Positions 10,540 through 24,136 of a stretch of 64,000 bases of DNA are shown here, in pieces. The DNA comes from Annona cherimola (taxonomy: Eukaryota; Streptophyta; Magnoliopsida; Magnoliales; Annonaceae): positions 1,371,501 to 1,435,500 of the forward strand of contig CM059974.1 in NCBI GenBank assembly GCA_030490835.1, given 5' to 3'. Each line of letters begins with the position of its first letter. The first letter of the stretch is position 1. The notes beneath the pieces were generated by a model that saw only the letters and a list, made by a program, of their open reading frames with translations, made no database searches and had not been told where the DNA came from. The position numbers and the translations under genes were made by a program.

Positions 10540-13500
10540 GAAGAAGTTAGCTACGAGAATACTAAACACTAAAAAATCACAATCGGTTTAAAATTAAAGA
10601 GATATTTTAAATATTTTTATTTCATTATATGGTTACATCACAAATAGTTGAAGTTATTTTCATTTTCAGCTGTATTTTTCTTTATCGACTTCCTTCGTTT
10701 TTTCATATATGCAAACATGAGGAGCCATTTGGTTAAGTGGACGCATGATGATGATATATTTCGCATATAAAAGAATATTCTGCGTCACTTTGATATCACA
10801 AGCTAATAAAGAACCAAGAAGAAAAGATACAATCTTAAAGACCGGAATTCTCGTTGAAAAATTTTAAGAGTGACATATGTTTTTTTAATCGTCACTATTT
10901 AAATGAAATAAAAATAAATAAATCATTAATTAATTAATTAAAAAGGACATTTACAAAGCCGCTTACTTCAAATTATTCTTCCGGTTTCCCCTTATGATCA
11001 ATATTAAATTATTATATCATAAAAAAAATTAAATTAGCAAGATATCTATTTATTGTCTCCACAGTAGTGTCGCTGTTGCCACATTTCTGGCACTTGGAAA
11101 CTGTTGGATTCCCATGATTGGACAGATGATGGCGTGTACATGAGGTGTAGGAAAGCCAACACGGACGGCTCCAATTATAAGATCATGCGAAGGAGGGCTC
11201 CACATTCCCAAAAAAACAAAAAACAAAAAAATAAAAAAGAAAGAAAAGCGTCCACGACAAAAGTCCACGCGCGCGTGGCTCGCCCAGAAACTGTTGCTGC
11301 CATGTCCGCCTCGCGTCGTGCTCGTGACATCTGACGAAGTCAACTTCCGCACTGTCAGCTACTGTCCTCAACTCATACACCTCCGCCGTACTCACACGTG
11401 CTCTTTCCTCCTCGCAAGTGCAAAAAATACTCGGGGTCCTCTGTGTGTACTTGAACTAGATGAAATATGAATATTGTAATGAATTGAGTTATAAAAATAC
11501 ACATACCGTAAAAAAAAAAAAAAAAAATCCAATCGAATCCGTCCGTTCATAATATCTCCACCATTTTAGATTACCCGTCTCGAAAATACGTGCAATCCCT
11601 CAGAAAAGGCCAGGATCAGTCCATCGAATTTCGACTGTTGTAGATCTCTATTTGCAAAATGCCATCCCATGTTTGATTGTTTCATATTACATATGAGATT
11701 TTGTGCGCGATGTATATTAATGAAAGGGGTGCTGATCTTTTGATTTTTGTTTCCGGCAGTGGGCAGGTGCTGATGCTCGTGCGGCTGCTCGCCGATACGC
11801 GGATCTCTGCTCCTGGGGTTGCGAAGAAGTCAATGGATAGAGACGGCAACGGGGCCGTCGGGCGCCACGTGACATTTCCTTGCACAGTACGTCGCATTAG
11901 ATTTAAGAGCAGAAAGTGCTCTTTTTTTCTAACGTGCGCCGTCAGGCTCGATTCCCCGCCCCGCCCTGCCCTGGTCTAAACAAAAACAGTGCGTTGTATA
12001 TATTTCCTAAAAAGGAGTGGGGCCCACCACATCTGTCACCAAATCAATGGCTTAAAAATGTGGAGATGTGAGTGAGGGGCCGCCAGGTCTATCTACTTCT
12101 ACTCGGGAGAGAGAGGGGCGATGAGCCTGGTGTTGTGGGGGTTGGATACAATAACATCCACTTTCGATCCACCTTTTGTTTTGGCACATCTTAAGCATGA
12201 TCTGGCGATGGACGTGGGGTGTGGCGATTGGGGGTGAGTGCCGCTTTTATGTTGGTGGATTCCAAGTACCTTTAAAAAAAAAGAAAAAAAAAAAAAGAAA
12301 AGCCTCGAATTTAGGACGCTGCACAGCTCAAGTCAACTTGTCTTCATTTATTAGGGTATTATGGTCAAGCGACCCAACCCACTCAAAGATTATACGCCCA
12401 GCTTTTTAAAATGCCGAGAAAAAGTCAGGGGTTAAAGATTTATTATTGACTAGATTAAACGTAACTTTTTTATTTTATACCAACATGCTCCATATACTTA
12501 TCAAAAGAATCTTTTCAATATCAACCTATATTTTATATGAAATTTCTAAGCATGATAATATATTTTTTCAATGGGATATGCTACGGGTACGGTACACAAT
12601 GTTATACCATAGCAGTTAGGGCGTCTTATTGATGATATACCTCCTTCATTAATGATAAAATTAAAATCCAATTGCTCCATTGCCTCAGTGGTAACGAAAT
12701 TTCATCCATACAGTGGTGACGTCATTTCCAAACTTCCCAGCATCTTTATAGTAGCAACATTTCAACCACAATAACAGCATTTTCAACAGTTACGTGGTGG
12801 CGTATTTCTCTCTCAAAATTCTTTGGACATGTCAACTAGTTAGATATTAGGAAAATAGTATAGAAAAGATTGGTATATTGGTAGAATAAGTTATGGATTG
12901 ATGTTTGGATATTGTAAGAATGCCTTAAAGTCTTATTGTAATATCAATTAAGATGACTTAATATATAAAGAATACCTATAAAAATAAAATTACTCATATG
13001 TTTTAACATCATTGTTCTATGATAATACTAAAATTAGCTTAATTGGAAGCTTGTTTGTACTGTATTTACCTAAAAATATATAATTATGTATAAATTAAAC
13101 AAATGAAATACATTCATGAGTGCATTGTAATGTTATAATACTTAATGGAGTTATTTATTATCTTTACAAGATTAGCATTTTAAATAGGTTAAATGATGTA
13201 TGAAAAGTTTTAAATTCGATATGTAAGTCAAAACTTTGTAACATATTAATGTTATACCTTTTTTACTTGTATATGTGTGGCTCAACAACAACAACTAAAA
13301 TACGTAGAGTTCAACAGTAACAACTATTGTATAACCTAATGACTTCAATTTTTTCATTTATGTTTAAATTTATAATATTACTTCTTAGGTCACATTTTTT
13401 AATCTCAGTCCATGGTTTTTTATGACTTGATCTCTCCTGCATATTCTCTAATAAATAATTTTAACTATCCAACAATCTTATTTTTCAATTTCACTCATAT

Positions 13501-15060
13501 ACTCTCTAATCTTTTTTCTTATAACTACTTTAATTATTCTAACTTTACTCTTGTCATTTAATATTAATCATTCAATGTTTAAAATATTCTCTTTTCCATT
13601 TTTCACATATTCCAAAATCTAGCCAAAATAAACATTACAAAATTTCCCTCTATCCTTCACCATCTCAAAAGCCCATATTGGAACGAACGATGATAAAAAA
13701 AAAAAAAACAACATTTAATCTTCTTCCTACGTAAGCAACATTATTCCATTTCCATCATTGTCTTTTAGTCTTAATTAAGTATTAATATCAATTTGCATAG
13801 ATAAGTGAAATGACAACCTACGTACTATATAAGAAATAATTGAGAAAATATTTTAAAACCCCTCTGAATGGTATGACTTGTCTGTGATGTTACAGGCGAC
13901 AATATTCTATATATTTTTTACGGGTAACGCAACCTTACCTATAAATAAGACATCAAATACAAAATTATGTTGGCAAAACACATGTAAGTGACATCCAAAC
14001 ACGCACGGCTTACTTAAGTATTTAAAATTTGTTAATGCCCACCATTAATTAATTTCTTCAGTTGGGTTTAACCATTACAAAAACGGTATTTCATATTTGA
14101 TTAAATAAGTGCCAAAATTTATTTTTTTCAAATTTTTTATAAAATTGTTAATCTAATTATATTTAATTTATAAACCAATTTTTACAATTATTGGAGACTT
14201 GTAGATTTTTTTTTATTTTTCAAAAATAAAGTATTTTGTCATTTAAAATGACTAAAATACCTGTATTTTAAAAAAATAAAAATATATCCACAAGTCTCTG
14301 AAAATGGTAGTAATTAGATTAAAATTTTATAAAAATTTTTGAAAAAATAAAAATATACTTTCACACTTAAGTGCATCAAAGCTAAGTGCACCCGGTGTGC
14401 ATAGGGTCTAGGCCCTGCAAATACCACTCTTCTACTTGGGGAATTAGTAAGAGTTTAAAGTACTAGTCCTATGAGTTTTTCACATCTTTTCTTATCTCGT
14501 TGATATGTATTTTTCGAAATCTATAATTTTATTTTATTTATTTATATCCGAAATCATTTTCCACATGATTGCTTTTATCGTTGGTTGATTTTTTAAATTT
14601 CTTTTCAATACTTATACTTAAATTTAATATGACATGTACTGATTCTAACTATCCTTATCAATATTTTTTTCATCATCGATTCTAGTCAATTTTTTTTGTT
14701 ATTTTCTCTAAGTTGGACATAATAATTAAAATTTTCTTATCAACTTCATTTTATTATATCCACTTCCCCTGTACAAATACAACCTAGTTAAGCTATGAAA
14801 GGCAAGAAATAAAAATGAATTTGGCCGCATTTTATATGGTTTCAAATTTGTTGTCCAAAAGTATATGATTGGTTAATTCCATGGGAATTGAAGGGAAAGA
14901 AAATTTTCAGTTTTCAACTGCTGAAATTTACATTTACCTAACATAATAATTACATCCTTTCTCGTTGACATGTATATTTTTGCTCATTTGTCTTATCCAA
15001 TTTATCTTTATCTACTTTATGACTAGAACTTTCTCGCATACTACTGATCATATCATTCTA
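10540..15060. other. Intergenic; GC-richer island at about 11060-12270
   Basis: No gene recognised. 11060-12270 is noticeably GC-richer than its surroundings and has ACGT cores, but its open frames are short, overlap on both strands and contain no motif I recognise. It could be an old promoter/5' region or transposon. 14135-14345 carries an inverted-repeat core related to the MITEs listed elsewhere (GTTAATCTAATTATATTTAA). Confidence 0.4.
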
Positions 15061-15067
15061 TTCTTAT

Positions 15068-16263
15068 TGTTGACACCCCACCTTTGGGCCCAAAAATGGG
15101 TAAAATGGAAAAAAAGTCCCAAACCCAAACAAATTCAAGGCAAAAGGAGGTTCAAGCCAGCTAAGCGGGTCATTCCGCACTCAACCCACAGGAGCGAAGC
15201 TCCACCAAGCCTCGAAGAAGGCTTTTCAACAACCAGACCAGGCCCACGAAAGAGCGAAGCTCCTACAGGCCACCTCAACTGGTTCCACAATGCAGCCCAA
15301 GCCTCAGAAGCAGGCTTTCCTACAATTCTGGGCCCCTACAACGGCCCACCCAAAGCAAACGGGCTTAAGCCAAGCTCAAGTCCACCAAACTCAAGTGTAT
15401 GGACCAAGTCCAAGCCTTCAAAGGGGCCCAAAGCCCACAACCTCAACCCAAGCTCAAGAATGTGGATCAAGTCCAACTCTTCAAGAAACCCAAGCCCATT
15501 GACTAAGTCCATGACCTCAAGAGGGCCCAAAAGCCCACGATCCCAATACAAGTCCAAGCCCATGGACCAAGTCCATGACTCAATGGAGCCCAAAGCCCAC
15601 TCCTACATCTATAAAAGGAGAGGCACCCCTCTCATTTGAGGACACTTGAAGAGAGGCATCCCAAGGGGAGGACGGGAGTCTGCAGCAACGCCCCGGCGTC
15701 CCGGCTTTTCACGCTCTCCAAGCCACGCTCCCTCCTCCACGCCCCCTTTCCATCTCTCCCATTCTCTCAAATCTTTCATTTTACCCCCTTTCACGCCGTG
15801 TAAACCGCCTCGGGTTGGCAGATTTCTCCATATTTGCTTCAATCCGTAGGCCGGAACCCGATCTCTGTATTATTAGTGCCTTATTTCTTTAAACAGGGTC
15901 TGATCTCCCTTTAAAGATCAGTGGCGACTCCGTTTTTCTTTATTTGTGTGTGTGCGTGTTTGAGTTAACGTCCCGGCAAGGTGGGTGCACGCGGGTCCAC
16001 GGATCCCAGCATAATACGCTGCCGTTATGCTGCCGGATTTGTGACTTGACCCGTGTACGGAAAGCCCCGTCTTAGCCGTTATGCTGCCGAAATCACGAGA
16101 AAATACCCACACGCCAACTTTCCTAAAAGATATGAAGCCTAATGCGTTTTACCCCATGTGAATGCAGGAAATCTAAGCCCACGTTGCTTTTCAACACGAT
16201 CCACATTTTCAAGGCCCGGGAAACCATTCCGAGCCCACCGTAGCGCTCACGGCGGGTGCTACA
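15068..16263 (+). mobile_element. Solo LTR, probably Ty3/gypsy, with CTTAT duplication
   Basis: Begins TGTTGACACCCC and ends GGGTGCTACA (TG...CA). Identical 5-bp flanks CTTAT lie at 15063-15067 and 16264-16268. Inside are a promoter TATAAAAGGAG at 15610 and GTGGCGACTCCG at 15921, a motif common in the R/U5 of plant gypsy elements. No second LTR or gag-pol is present, so this is a solo LTR left by recombination. 1196 bp. Confidence 0.85.
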
Positions 16264-16269
16264 CTTATA

Positions 16270-18290
16270 TGATTTCTTCTAATCAATCAACCATCGAGTG
16301 GACCATCATGTATATTTTGTTGATAGAATTCCGGGTCGAATCCATCAAAGGCCCAAAACTTTGGTTTGACTTTGCAAAATGTGAAAAATAAAAGGACAAG
16401 GTTTACCGAGTTGGGCAGGCTATTCACAAATTCTAGCCCACAACCATTCGTGTAGTTCGATCGGTCCACATGTATACACACGCAGAGAGAGAGAGAGAGA
16501 TGACCGGGATTTATATTCCAACGCCCTGCTGCAGACGCACAAAAGACGCAAACAACACACAAGGTACATTTAATCCGAGCAAAATACAAACAAATAGTGG
16601 AATTTGGAAAAAAAAAAAAAAAACTTATTCCTAAATCTAATTCCATGTGTTCTAACATGATTTGGGTTCTTCTACGTAGATTTCAAGTTGATCATTTTAT
16701 CATTTAAAATAAAATAATATGTAACACATCCAATTCCTCTAATAAGTACACAACGCAGATAAGTAGATAATAACTTACATGGTTTCATTAGTTAAGTTTA
16801 ATATTAAGTTGTGTACATATTCTACATTCTAATTTTACATCTATCTAAAGGAAATATTTAATTAAAAACTCAATACAATAATCCTTTTATGAAAATAACA
16901 ACGGGTGTAGAGCAAAGGATAAATAGAAGGTGATAAAGTCCCAAACAAAGAAGGGTGGGCTGGAAAAGTACCTCTAATTACGTATGAAAATTAAGACTTA
17001 CCATGGCAGATAATGCAGATTTGTTAATTTACACTTATCTAAGAATGAAGGTTAATAGGACAGTGGAGAGCTAGCTTGTGGACTATACTGCATACCGAGT
17101 AGAAATCAAGAGTGGGGGCGAAGTATTTAATGAACATCTTGTGAAGGTATATCTAAAGAATTTATCTTGATGTGGCCCAATGAATTCATTTCCTGCCAAT
17201 GAACTTCTCATGAAGGCGTAGTGAACTTCTTATGAATTCATTTCTTATGACACGAAGTGGTGACAGAGCGAAAGAGATATATACCAGGTTGAAGAAATGC
17301 CCTTGGTCTGTTAAATCAGCATCTCCTAAACAAATTCATGCCAACACTAGCAAAGTTCTAAAGCTACTGAATGCAAATGCTTAGGTCTGCCACCAATTCA
17401 GTTGCCATTTTCAAATCTATGCATTTGGCTATTATGGTTTAGACCTTTCTCAGCTCTGACAAGGTTGCAACACTTCTCTTCAGATTAGCAAAAGCCATAC
17501 GAAGAGGGATATGTATGATCAAGGTGCGTTTCAGTAATCCATCAGAATCGGATTCCTTGATGGGTTTAAAGGGATATACGAAGTTTTGCAAAGGAAGCAG
17601 CAGAGGTCTCAATAACTAGCTTTGCCTCAATGTTAAACATTCAAAGCATTTTCCTAGTAATTTAGTCATATGAATCAAGTTGCTTTTGCCCCCATGTTCT
17701 TTCATTCTTCGTTTTGTAAAAAAAAAAAAATTCAATTTTACGGCTGATTGCCGAATATTAATGACTTCTCAATCTGAAAATGAATTTACTGATCTTGACA
17801 GATTTTTCCAAACCAAGGAGATCCTCAACAAAAAAAAAAAAAAAAACCACCGCCACCAAGGAGATGAATGCCTTCCTAACTGCCAACTTGAATTTCTCTC
17901 ATTTCCTTCGTATGACTTTTTTGGAGATGGTAACGTGTAAAATTGTGGGATCGTAAAAAATGGTGGGAAATAAAAAAAGAATATTTTAAAAAATGTGTGA
18001 TTGATAAAAAATAATAGGGATATAGTTGAAATAAATAAGTTTATTGTAGTGTTGGGATTTGGACAAACAATCATTACTAGCGTCACAGCATCAGAATGTC
18101 CCTTTCATTTTGTGCTCTGGAGACAACCTTCACATTCTTCAAGATTCGAATCAGCCAGAACAATAACATAAGTAGAAATTCCAGTACAAAATGCAGGACC
18201 TGAGTACCATCAAACCAGACTGATAATGAGCCTAACATGGCTTTTATTAGAAAGCATTTAAAAACTAAGGCTGTCTACATCGACTGAAAA
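16270..18290. other. Intergenic, downstream of KAO
   Basis: No gene recognised. It contains a GA microsatellite at about 16483-16500 and a decayed family B Tourist-like piece at about 17935-18065. 17200-17640 has balanced composition but no long frame or known motif. Confidence 0.4.
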
Positions 18291-18297
18291 CCAAAAC

Positions 18298-18303
18298 TTT
18301 ATT
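18298..18303 (-). terminator. poly(A) signal of the KAO gene
   Basis: AATAAA on the minus strand, about 35 nt past the KAO stop codon at 18338-18340. A second AATAAA lies at 18243-18248. Both are at sensible distances for plant near-upstream elements. Confidence 0.5.
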
Positions 18304-18337
18304 GCAACTAAAGCAAAATATCTGCATTTGATAAATA

Positions 18338-21300
18338 TCAGCCCTTGTTCTTTTGTGTAGACCCCCTTCGAACCTTTGTGACTGTTGCAAGGCAATTATC
18401 AATGGGCCGCGGATGCGGTAAATACCTCATGGGGCACTTTGGGTTTTTCCTATTGAGCCTGCACCCAGTCATTCCATTAAAAGAAACAGAATTAGAAATG
18501 CGTAGCAATAGCCAAGCTCTCGTTATCTATACAAAGACACTATCCTGCAATAGTTCCAAGTGCTGCGGCAGTAGCCAATGTGTGTTTTGCAGTTTATTTG
18601 AGGAGGAGAAATGCTGAAAGAAGATGGCAGGGTGGAAAGAAACTTACTGATAACCGAGGAGAAAATGGTGAAGGAAAATAGAGATCTCCATCTTGGCAAG
18701 ATCGTTTCCAGGGCACAGCCTGCTTCCTGCTCCAAAGGGAATGAAAGCTCCAGCTTTGGGTGTGTACGTCTGTTCATACACATCGTTGCGGCCTCAGTAC
18801 AAGATATCCTGTCAGGATTTCGGCCTAATGGCACATGAAATCAAGAAATTCAGGATACTTACATCCCATCTATCTGGATTAAACTCCTTGGGATCAGGGT
18901 AGACTTCAGGGTCCATGTGAACATTCCTAAACCATACCTGAACTTTCCATCCCTTTGGTATTGTGTAACCTGAGGAGAATAGCGTATACAATCGAAGTTC
19001 AGCATGGAAGTGGGAAGGGATTTTGATAAAACAGTGGCAGCATCAGCCTAGATGAGGAGAAACTGACCATTGATATCGACGTCCGAAGTGGCCTCCCGGA
19101 AGACCACTGATGAGAAATTAACAACACGAAGAGTCTCGTCGATCACCTGAAGAGCCACTTGAAATATTTCATATCCCATTTTTCATTAATGAGATTTCAA
19201 GTGCCTATGGGTTGAAGACTACACGGCCAAGCTAACTAAAAGAATCGTGAAAATCCCAATGCTAAAGCCATCTCCAGATCAATCTCGAAACCCCATTTTG
19301 GTTAAAATGGGCAGAGAAACAAACCTTGGAAAGATATTCCATTTGCCTGTACTCCTTGAATGACAGTCCCTTCTGACCTGGTGGTCTGTTTTTCAGGATT
19401 TGCTCCTGCTCCGCCTGCAATCTTGTTCACAAAATCAGTCATACGTAGGGGATATAAATACCGAAAGAAGTGTTGGACTATGATGTAACCTTGGCTTTCT
19501 CAAAAAATTCAGGGTGTTCTTGGAGGAAGACTGTTGCAAACATGGTGGTATGGCCTGAAGATTCATGGCCAGCATTCAAGTACATGATCAGCACATCGAT
19601 GATTTCTTCATCATTCAACCTCCTACCATTCTCATCCTGGACTTCTATCAATTGATCCATCATGTCTTTCTTTGGTCTTTCGATGCCTCTGGCTTTCTCC
19701 TCTCTTCTCTTTGTGAGAACTGCTTGAAGGACTGCCACTAGCTTCTTTCGTGCCTTGTTAAAAGAAACAAATGAAAGAAGGAAAATTTGTTATAAGAAGT
19801 AAATGTGCGTAGGCCCACGTAAAAAGTGAATTTTTTTTTAAAAAAATATGTAAAATACCCGAAGTCGTTGCTCAACTAAATAACAACTCATTATACAGGA
19901 TCATTATCTTATATCATATATAGAGGAGTGATTTTATACGGCTGGGTGCACTGGGGCAGCCATGCATCAGGCCAAAAATATATTTTTTTGATTTTTTTTA
20001 TAAACAAGTTGAGCTGGGTGTATTTATCCTATAAATTAAATTTTATTATTTTTGTATACTTTTAAGTATTTTTTATTTTTAAACAAAGTGACATTTTCGA
20101 AAATTTTAAGTTAGAAAATTATGAAAATGTCACTGTGTTTAAAAATAGAAAAATTCTTAAAAACATCCAAAAAGTTAAAACTTGATTTCTAGGTTAAATA
20201 CACTTAGCTCTACTTGTTTATAAAAAATAAACACAATTAATTTTCTGGCCGGACGCATGGAGGCATCCATGGGCCTGGCCGCACCCAAACACCCCTCTTA
20301 TATGTAAGCACATAAATATTGAGAACAATTTGACTATATTTGGTTCTATCAATTCACATTGATAAGATAATTATAAGGCAAATCCTATATGTACTCATGA
20401 GTTTTATCATTAATTCTACTTATACTCATGAACTTTCAAAAATATCTTTCATAACCCATGAATTTTCATGCTAATTTTATATATACTTAAGTCATTAGGG
20501 ATCCACTAAATCGGTCATTTGTCCCATTGCAAAATAATAAATATGCCTAAGCTCTAATATAATTCGAAATTATTTTGCTCAAAGTTAAATATTCATATTC
20601 AAATAATATATTATGTTATAGTTATAGAATTTTTTGTGATAAAATCGTAATTAAGAATATGCATATTCGTCATTTCTTAAGGTTAGTAACTCCTTTAATG
20701 AATCCTTAAAGACATAAGTATATGTGAAATCACGATGAAAATTTGTGAATATGAGAGACATTTTTAAAAATTCATGAGCATAAGTGGAATTATGGGTAAA
20801 ATTCGTGAGTATATAAGTAGTACATGTTAATTTATATAAATTCGGTCATTTAGATAATTTTGTCAAACCTAATGGGTATATTATATTTAATACTATTTGT
20901 TTTACTATTATAACAAAAATCATATATAACACCAAACAAAGGCTTTTAATTATCATATGATAACTGATCTTAATCTAATTTGTACAGAAGAAAAGGCAAC
21001 TAAGAGTAGTTAATTACCTTAAGTGCTCTGTAGTAAGCAAAGCCAGGGAGATTGATGGCCATGGCTCTGACGCCATAGTTGAGATCAGTGTACTCCTTCT
21101 CGAGGGCTGCCATCACGGGATCGTCCTCGGCACTCAAGAATATGTGGATGATGATTCTGAAAGTGAGTCTTCGAAGCTCAGTCAAGAACTCAATCTCTCC
21201 CATCTCAGACCATTTCTCCAAAGACGACACTACCACGCCGTCGATGAACTCGAGGTAGACCGAGAGAGCTTCATGGCCGTTCACCGGCGCCGCCGTGAGC

Positions 21301-22230
21301 TTGCGGATCCATCGGTGCTCCTCGTGGGGGAGTCCGACGAAGGACTTGCGGCCAAGTAGCTTGTGCGTGGCTTCTGGCCAGCCGGGCCGGAAGTTGTCGT
21401 CATCCATGAGTACTTGCTTGCAAGTATCAGGGATGGTCACCATCACCGTCGGGCTGCCGAACATGAACGCCTTGTAGATGCCGGTGCGGCTGAATCTGAA
21501 ATCAGCATACCGTAACCGGATTAGACGCATGCAAATGCAATTGCATTACATTGCATGCTTTTGCTAGAGATTTCTCGGTCGGCTATATATATAGATTTCT
21601 CTTTAATTAATTAAATCCATGGCTGCTATATAGCTAGATTCTAGTGGCTGGTGCTTGTGCTGGTGCGTGGCAAAGTTTTACAATTTGGATTACTTTGGGT
21701 TAACGACTCGGATCGGCATTGTATGGATGACGTTTGATATATGAGAGAATAAATGAAAAACTGAATAAAAATACCGATCGTATTAGAGTGTGCGTTCGAA
21801 GAAGTATATAGATGAGTAGAAAACTAAAAATGGATAATAAAATACAGCAAAAATATGTGTTTTTAGAGATATGTTGTATTTGCGAGGAGAAAACAGACTA
21901 AAAAATCAGAATACATAACGTTTGGAGTATTTGACGTTTGAAAGAAGGAAAGTGATGCATGTGTGAATTAATCCACAACAGCGGAAGAGAGAGAGACCTC
22001 TTGACAAAGCCGGTGATGAAATTATCTGGGTACCCTGACTTGAAGGCAGTCAAGAACTCCCACATGTTCCCAATCAATGGCCAGCCCATATCACCTGGTG
22101 GCAGATCATACCTCTTCTCCCCCAACCCAGACTCATACAACCACCCATTCACCTTCTTCATTAAAGCTACTAGAGCAGCCAGGCCTCCAAAAGCAGCCAA
22201 CCAAATCAACCAATGCCCCTCAAACTCCAT
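18338..22230 (-). CDS. KAO: ent-kaurenoic acid oxidase (CYP88A cytochrome P450), complete, 8 exons
   Basis: Converts ent-kaurenoic acid to GA12 in three oxidations, the last P450 stage of early gibberellin synthesis, at the ER (family knowledge). Exons on the minus strand: 22230-21998, 21495-21018, 19753-19490, 19414-19325, 19146-19068, 18969-18863, 18769-18648, 18458-18338. All junctions are GT-AG and in frame, giving 497 aa, normal for CYP88A. Seen: an N-terminal hydrophobic anchor (about residues 7-25) followed by a proline-rich hinge (LPPGDMGWP); the I-helix motif AGHESSGHT at about 298-306, the CYP88A form of AGxDTT; ExxR as ETLR at 359-362; FNPDRW; and heme loop [11 protein letters not shown] with Cys436. 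The C-terminal exon carries the CYP88-type [12 protein letters not shown] segment. The start codon sits in AAAAGATGG and is the only good ATG before the anchor. Intron 2 (1264 bp) carries two MITE-like elements. No broken motif is seen, so the gene is probably functional. Confidence 0.95.
19928..20297. mobile_element. MITE in KAO intron 2
   Basis: Terminal inverted repeats: AGGAGTGATTTTATACGGC on the left; the right end read inward is GAGGGGTGTTTGGGTGCGGCC. Both are followed by GCCATGCATCAGGCC-like sequence. The core has the shared GTGTATTTATCCTATAAATT segment. About 370 bp. Confidence 0.65.
20380..20835. repeat. Foldback element in KAO intron 2
   Basis: Left part (TACTCATGAGTTTTATCATT, CATGAATTTTCATGCTAATT) pairs imperfectly with the right part (GATGAAAATTTGTGAATATG, CATGAGCATAAGTGGAATTA). 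Same family as 10050-10530. Confidence 0.5.
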
Positions 22231-22302
22231 CTTTTCTGCCTGCCTTTAATTTCACCACCACCTTTCTGCTTCCCAATCCAACAAAAATCACATAAAGAGT
22301 CT

Positions 22303-22311
22303 GTTTATAAC
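22303..22311 (-). promoter_or_regulatory. candidate TATA box of the KAO gene
   Basis: On the minus strand this reads GTTATAAAC, about 75 bases upstream of the KAO ATG at 22230. That leaves room for a 5' UTR of about 40-50 nt. Position and composition fit a plant TATA box, but no transcript data are available. Confidence 0.45.
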
Positions 22312-22559
22312 CTTCAAATTGCGAAAAATAGGGAAGGGATGCCTGTTTGCTTCGGCCATTTTTGGCAAGCCAGCTTCACCTCCTGGGAAATTCCCATTTG
22401 TATTTGTACTTCTGCTCTAGCTCTATGTGACACTCCCTACACGAGCTGTGACAACAATGCATAGGTGGTACATATGATCAGGACTGTCCACAACGATCAC
22501 GTACTACAGATATCGTATATATGTTGTTTACATCCTTGTGTTCAAAAAGTTGCCACAGA

Positions 22560-23890
22560 AACCGTAGAAATAAAAAATCATTCTATTTTTTTTGGGTATT
22601 TCGCACTTCAATGAAAAAAGAATTGTGTGGCTTGGATGGACTGATATCTTGATCATATATTCATATGTAAGGATTTTCTTTTGGTATGTGCATGAGGCAT
22701 TCCTAGTGGACGGCCTACCATGTAAATTGATTTAGAGATTTTCCTGGGGTGAAGATCCTCTTATTCATGCGAGTTCATGTACATAAGGAATTCCAAGCAC
22801 GGAATGGTAATAAATAGTCAGGATCTCTTGGTATTCGTTCCACGGTTGTATGCAAAGAATCTGCAACCATCCATTTGGGTTGTCTTAACCACGATGATAA
22901 AATGATATAATAATACAATTCGGCACGTTTCGGATTTCTTAATCACGATAAATTTCATGAAATAATAATAGTGATAATAACTTCTAGATGGATAGATGGT
23001 GCATCATATCAGGGGTTTTTATGACGTGGATGATTAATTTGGTAATGGATAAATAATTAAAGGATAATCTTCATTCATATTTGCATTTGCGCCAACAAGT
23101 TTACACGCCTTGCAGTCAAGGTTTGTCTAATCTGGCCTTACTTTTTCAACATTAAGTTTGATCTTACTTTTATAACGAACCAGGACAAGGTTGGTTTGAC
23201 GCTCAATTTTTTTTTATAGGTCTCGAGACAAATATCGGGTTGGTATCGAGCCGGTTTTGGGACAACGGATTGGATAAAAAATACTTGTCAAATAAGATTG
23301 TTTTAAGAATTTATATCTATACTAAATTTAAATATTATATGCTTCAATATTTCACTAATTATTAAAAAGCACAGCATTAATAAAACAAAATATAAGAAAA
23401 TATAGTATAAATTTATTAAAAATTATTAATATATAATGATGCTCTAGAGTTATATATGCACAAATTCTTCTTATTGATTATTATATTATTTTCTAAACAA
23501 ATTAATTCTTCCATTATTGAAAGTAAATAATAATACGATTTAAATATAGGCTTATAATTTTTAATAAATTAAAATATGTGATATAGGTCGGACTCTTTAG
23601 GCCATGATATGGTCGACCCACCCCGATCTTATTTTTGAATTCGAGTCAGAAATATTGGTTTTACCCATAAAAAACGGGTCGGGCCATGGTTGGGTCACAT
23701 GTTGACCTACCCAAATTCCCACCCCTACTTGTGCTTGTATTAATACATATTTGTAAAAAATTTCATCTTTGTCAGTCGAGGTAGTCTCCGTCAAACTGCC
23801 CTTGAATACTCCTGGCCAGCAGCTACTTAGGATAATCCATCAACTACCTAGCACAAAGTTGGCTTCCATACTGACTAAAAGAGCCGTTTA
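22560..23890. mobile_element. Intergenic with an hAT-like end
   Basis: From about 23213, GTCTCGAGACAAATATCGGG leads into GC-rich subterminal sequence. 23580-23727 is full of GGGTCGGGCC/GACCCA motifs and ends CCCACCCCTA, the reverse of the plant hAT terminus TAGGGGTG. The left terminus is not resolved. 22560-23200 shows nothing else. Confidence 0.45.
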
Positions 23891-23897
23891 CACTGAA

Positions 23898-24136
23898 GGT
23901 GTGTTTGGTTGAAATTAAAACTTTCTAAACTAAAATGTTCTAATTTAAACCTTTTGCTATCCATAATTATCTTATTTTTAATTTTTTTCATATTTTATTA
24001 TACAATTATCCTACTTTTCGATTATTTTAACTCAACTATCTATACAACTAACCTATCTATTTTAACTTTATTCTCTTTATTCTTTATTATTACCCATATT
24101 ATATCAAATCATTTTTAACCATTCAAAAACTTTTAC
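23898..24136. mobile_element. Truncated Tourist-like MITE (family A)
   Basis: Begins GGTGTGTTTGG and carries the family core (CAACTAACCTATCTATTTTA). The right TIR is missing where CACTACAACAAATTTG begins at 24137. Confidence 0.55.

Noticed and set aside
11050..11352. 100-codon minus-strand frame in the GC-richer island
   Set aside because: No recognisable motif, low-complexity Phe-rich middle from an A tract, overlapping frames on both strands.
14965..15639. 224-codon open frame on the plus strand
   Set aside because: Most of it lies inside the solo LTR; it is proline/lysine-rich because of GGGCCC/AAGCCCA repeats and has no known domain.
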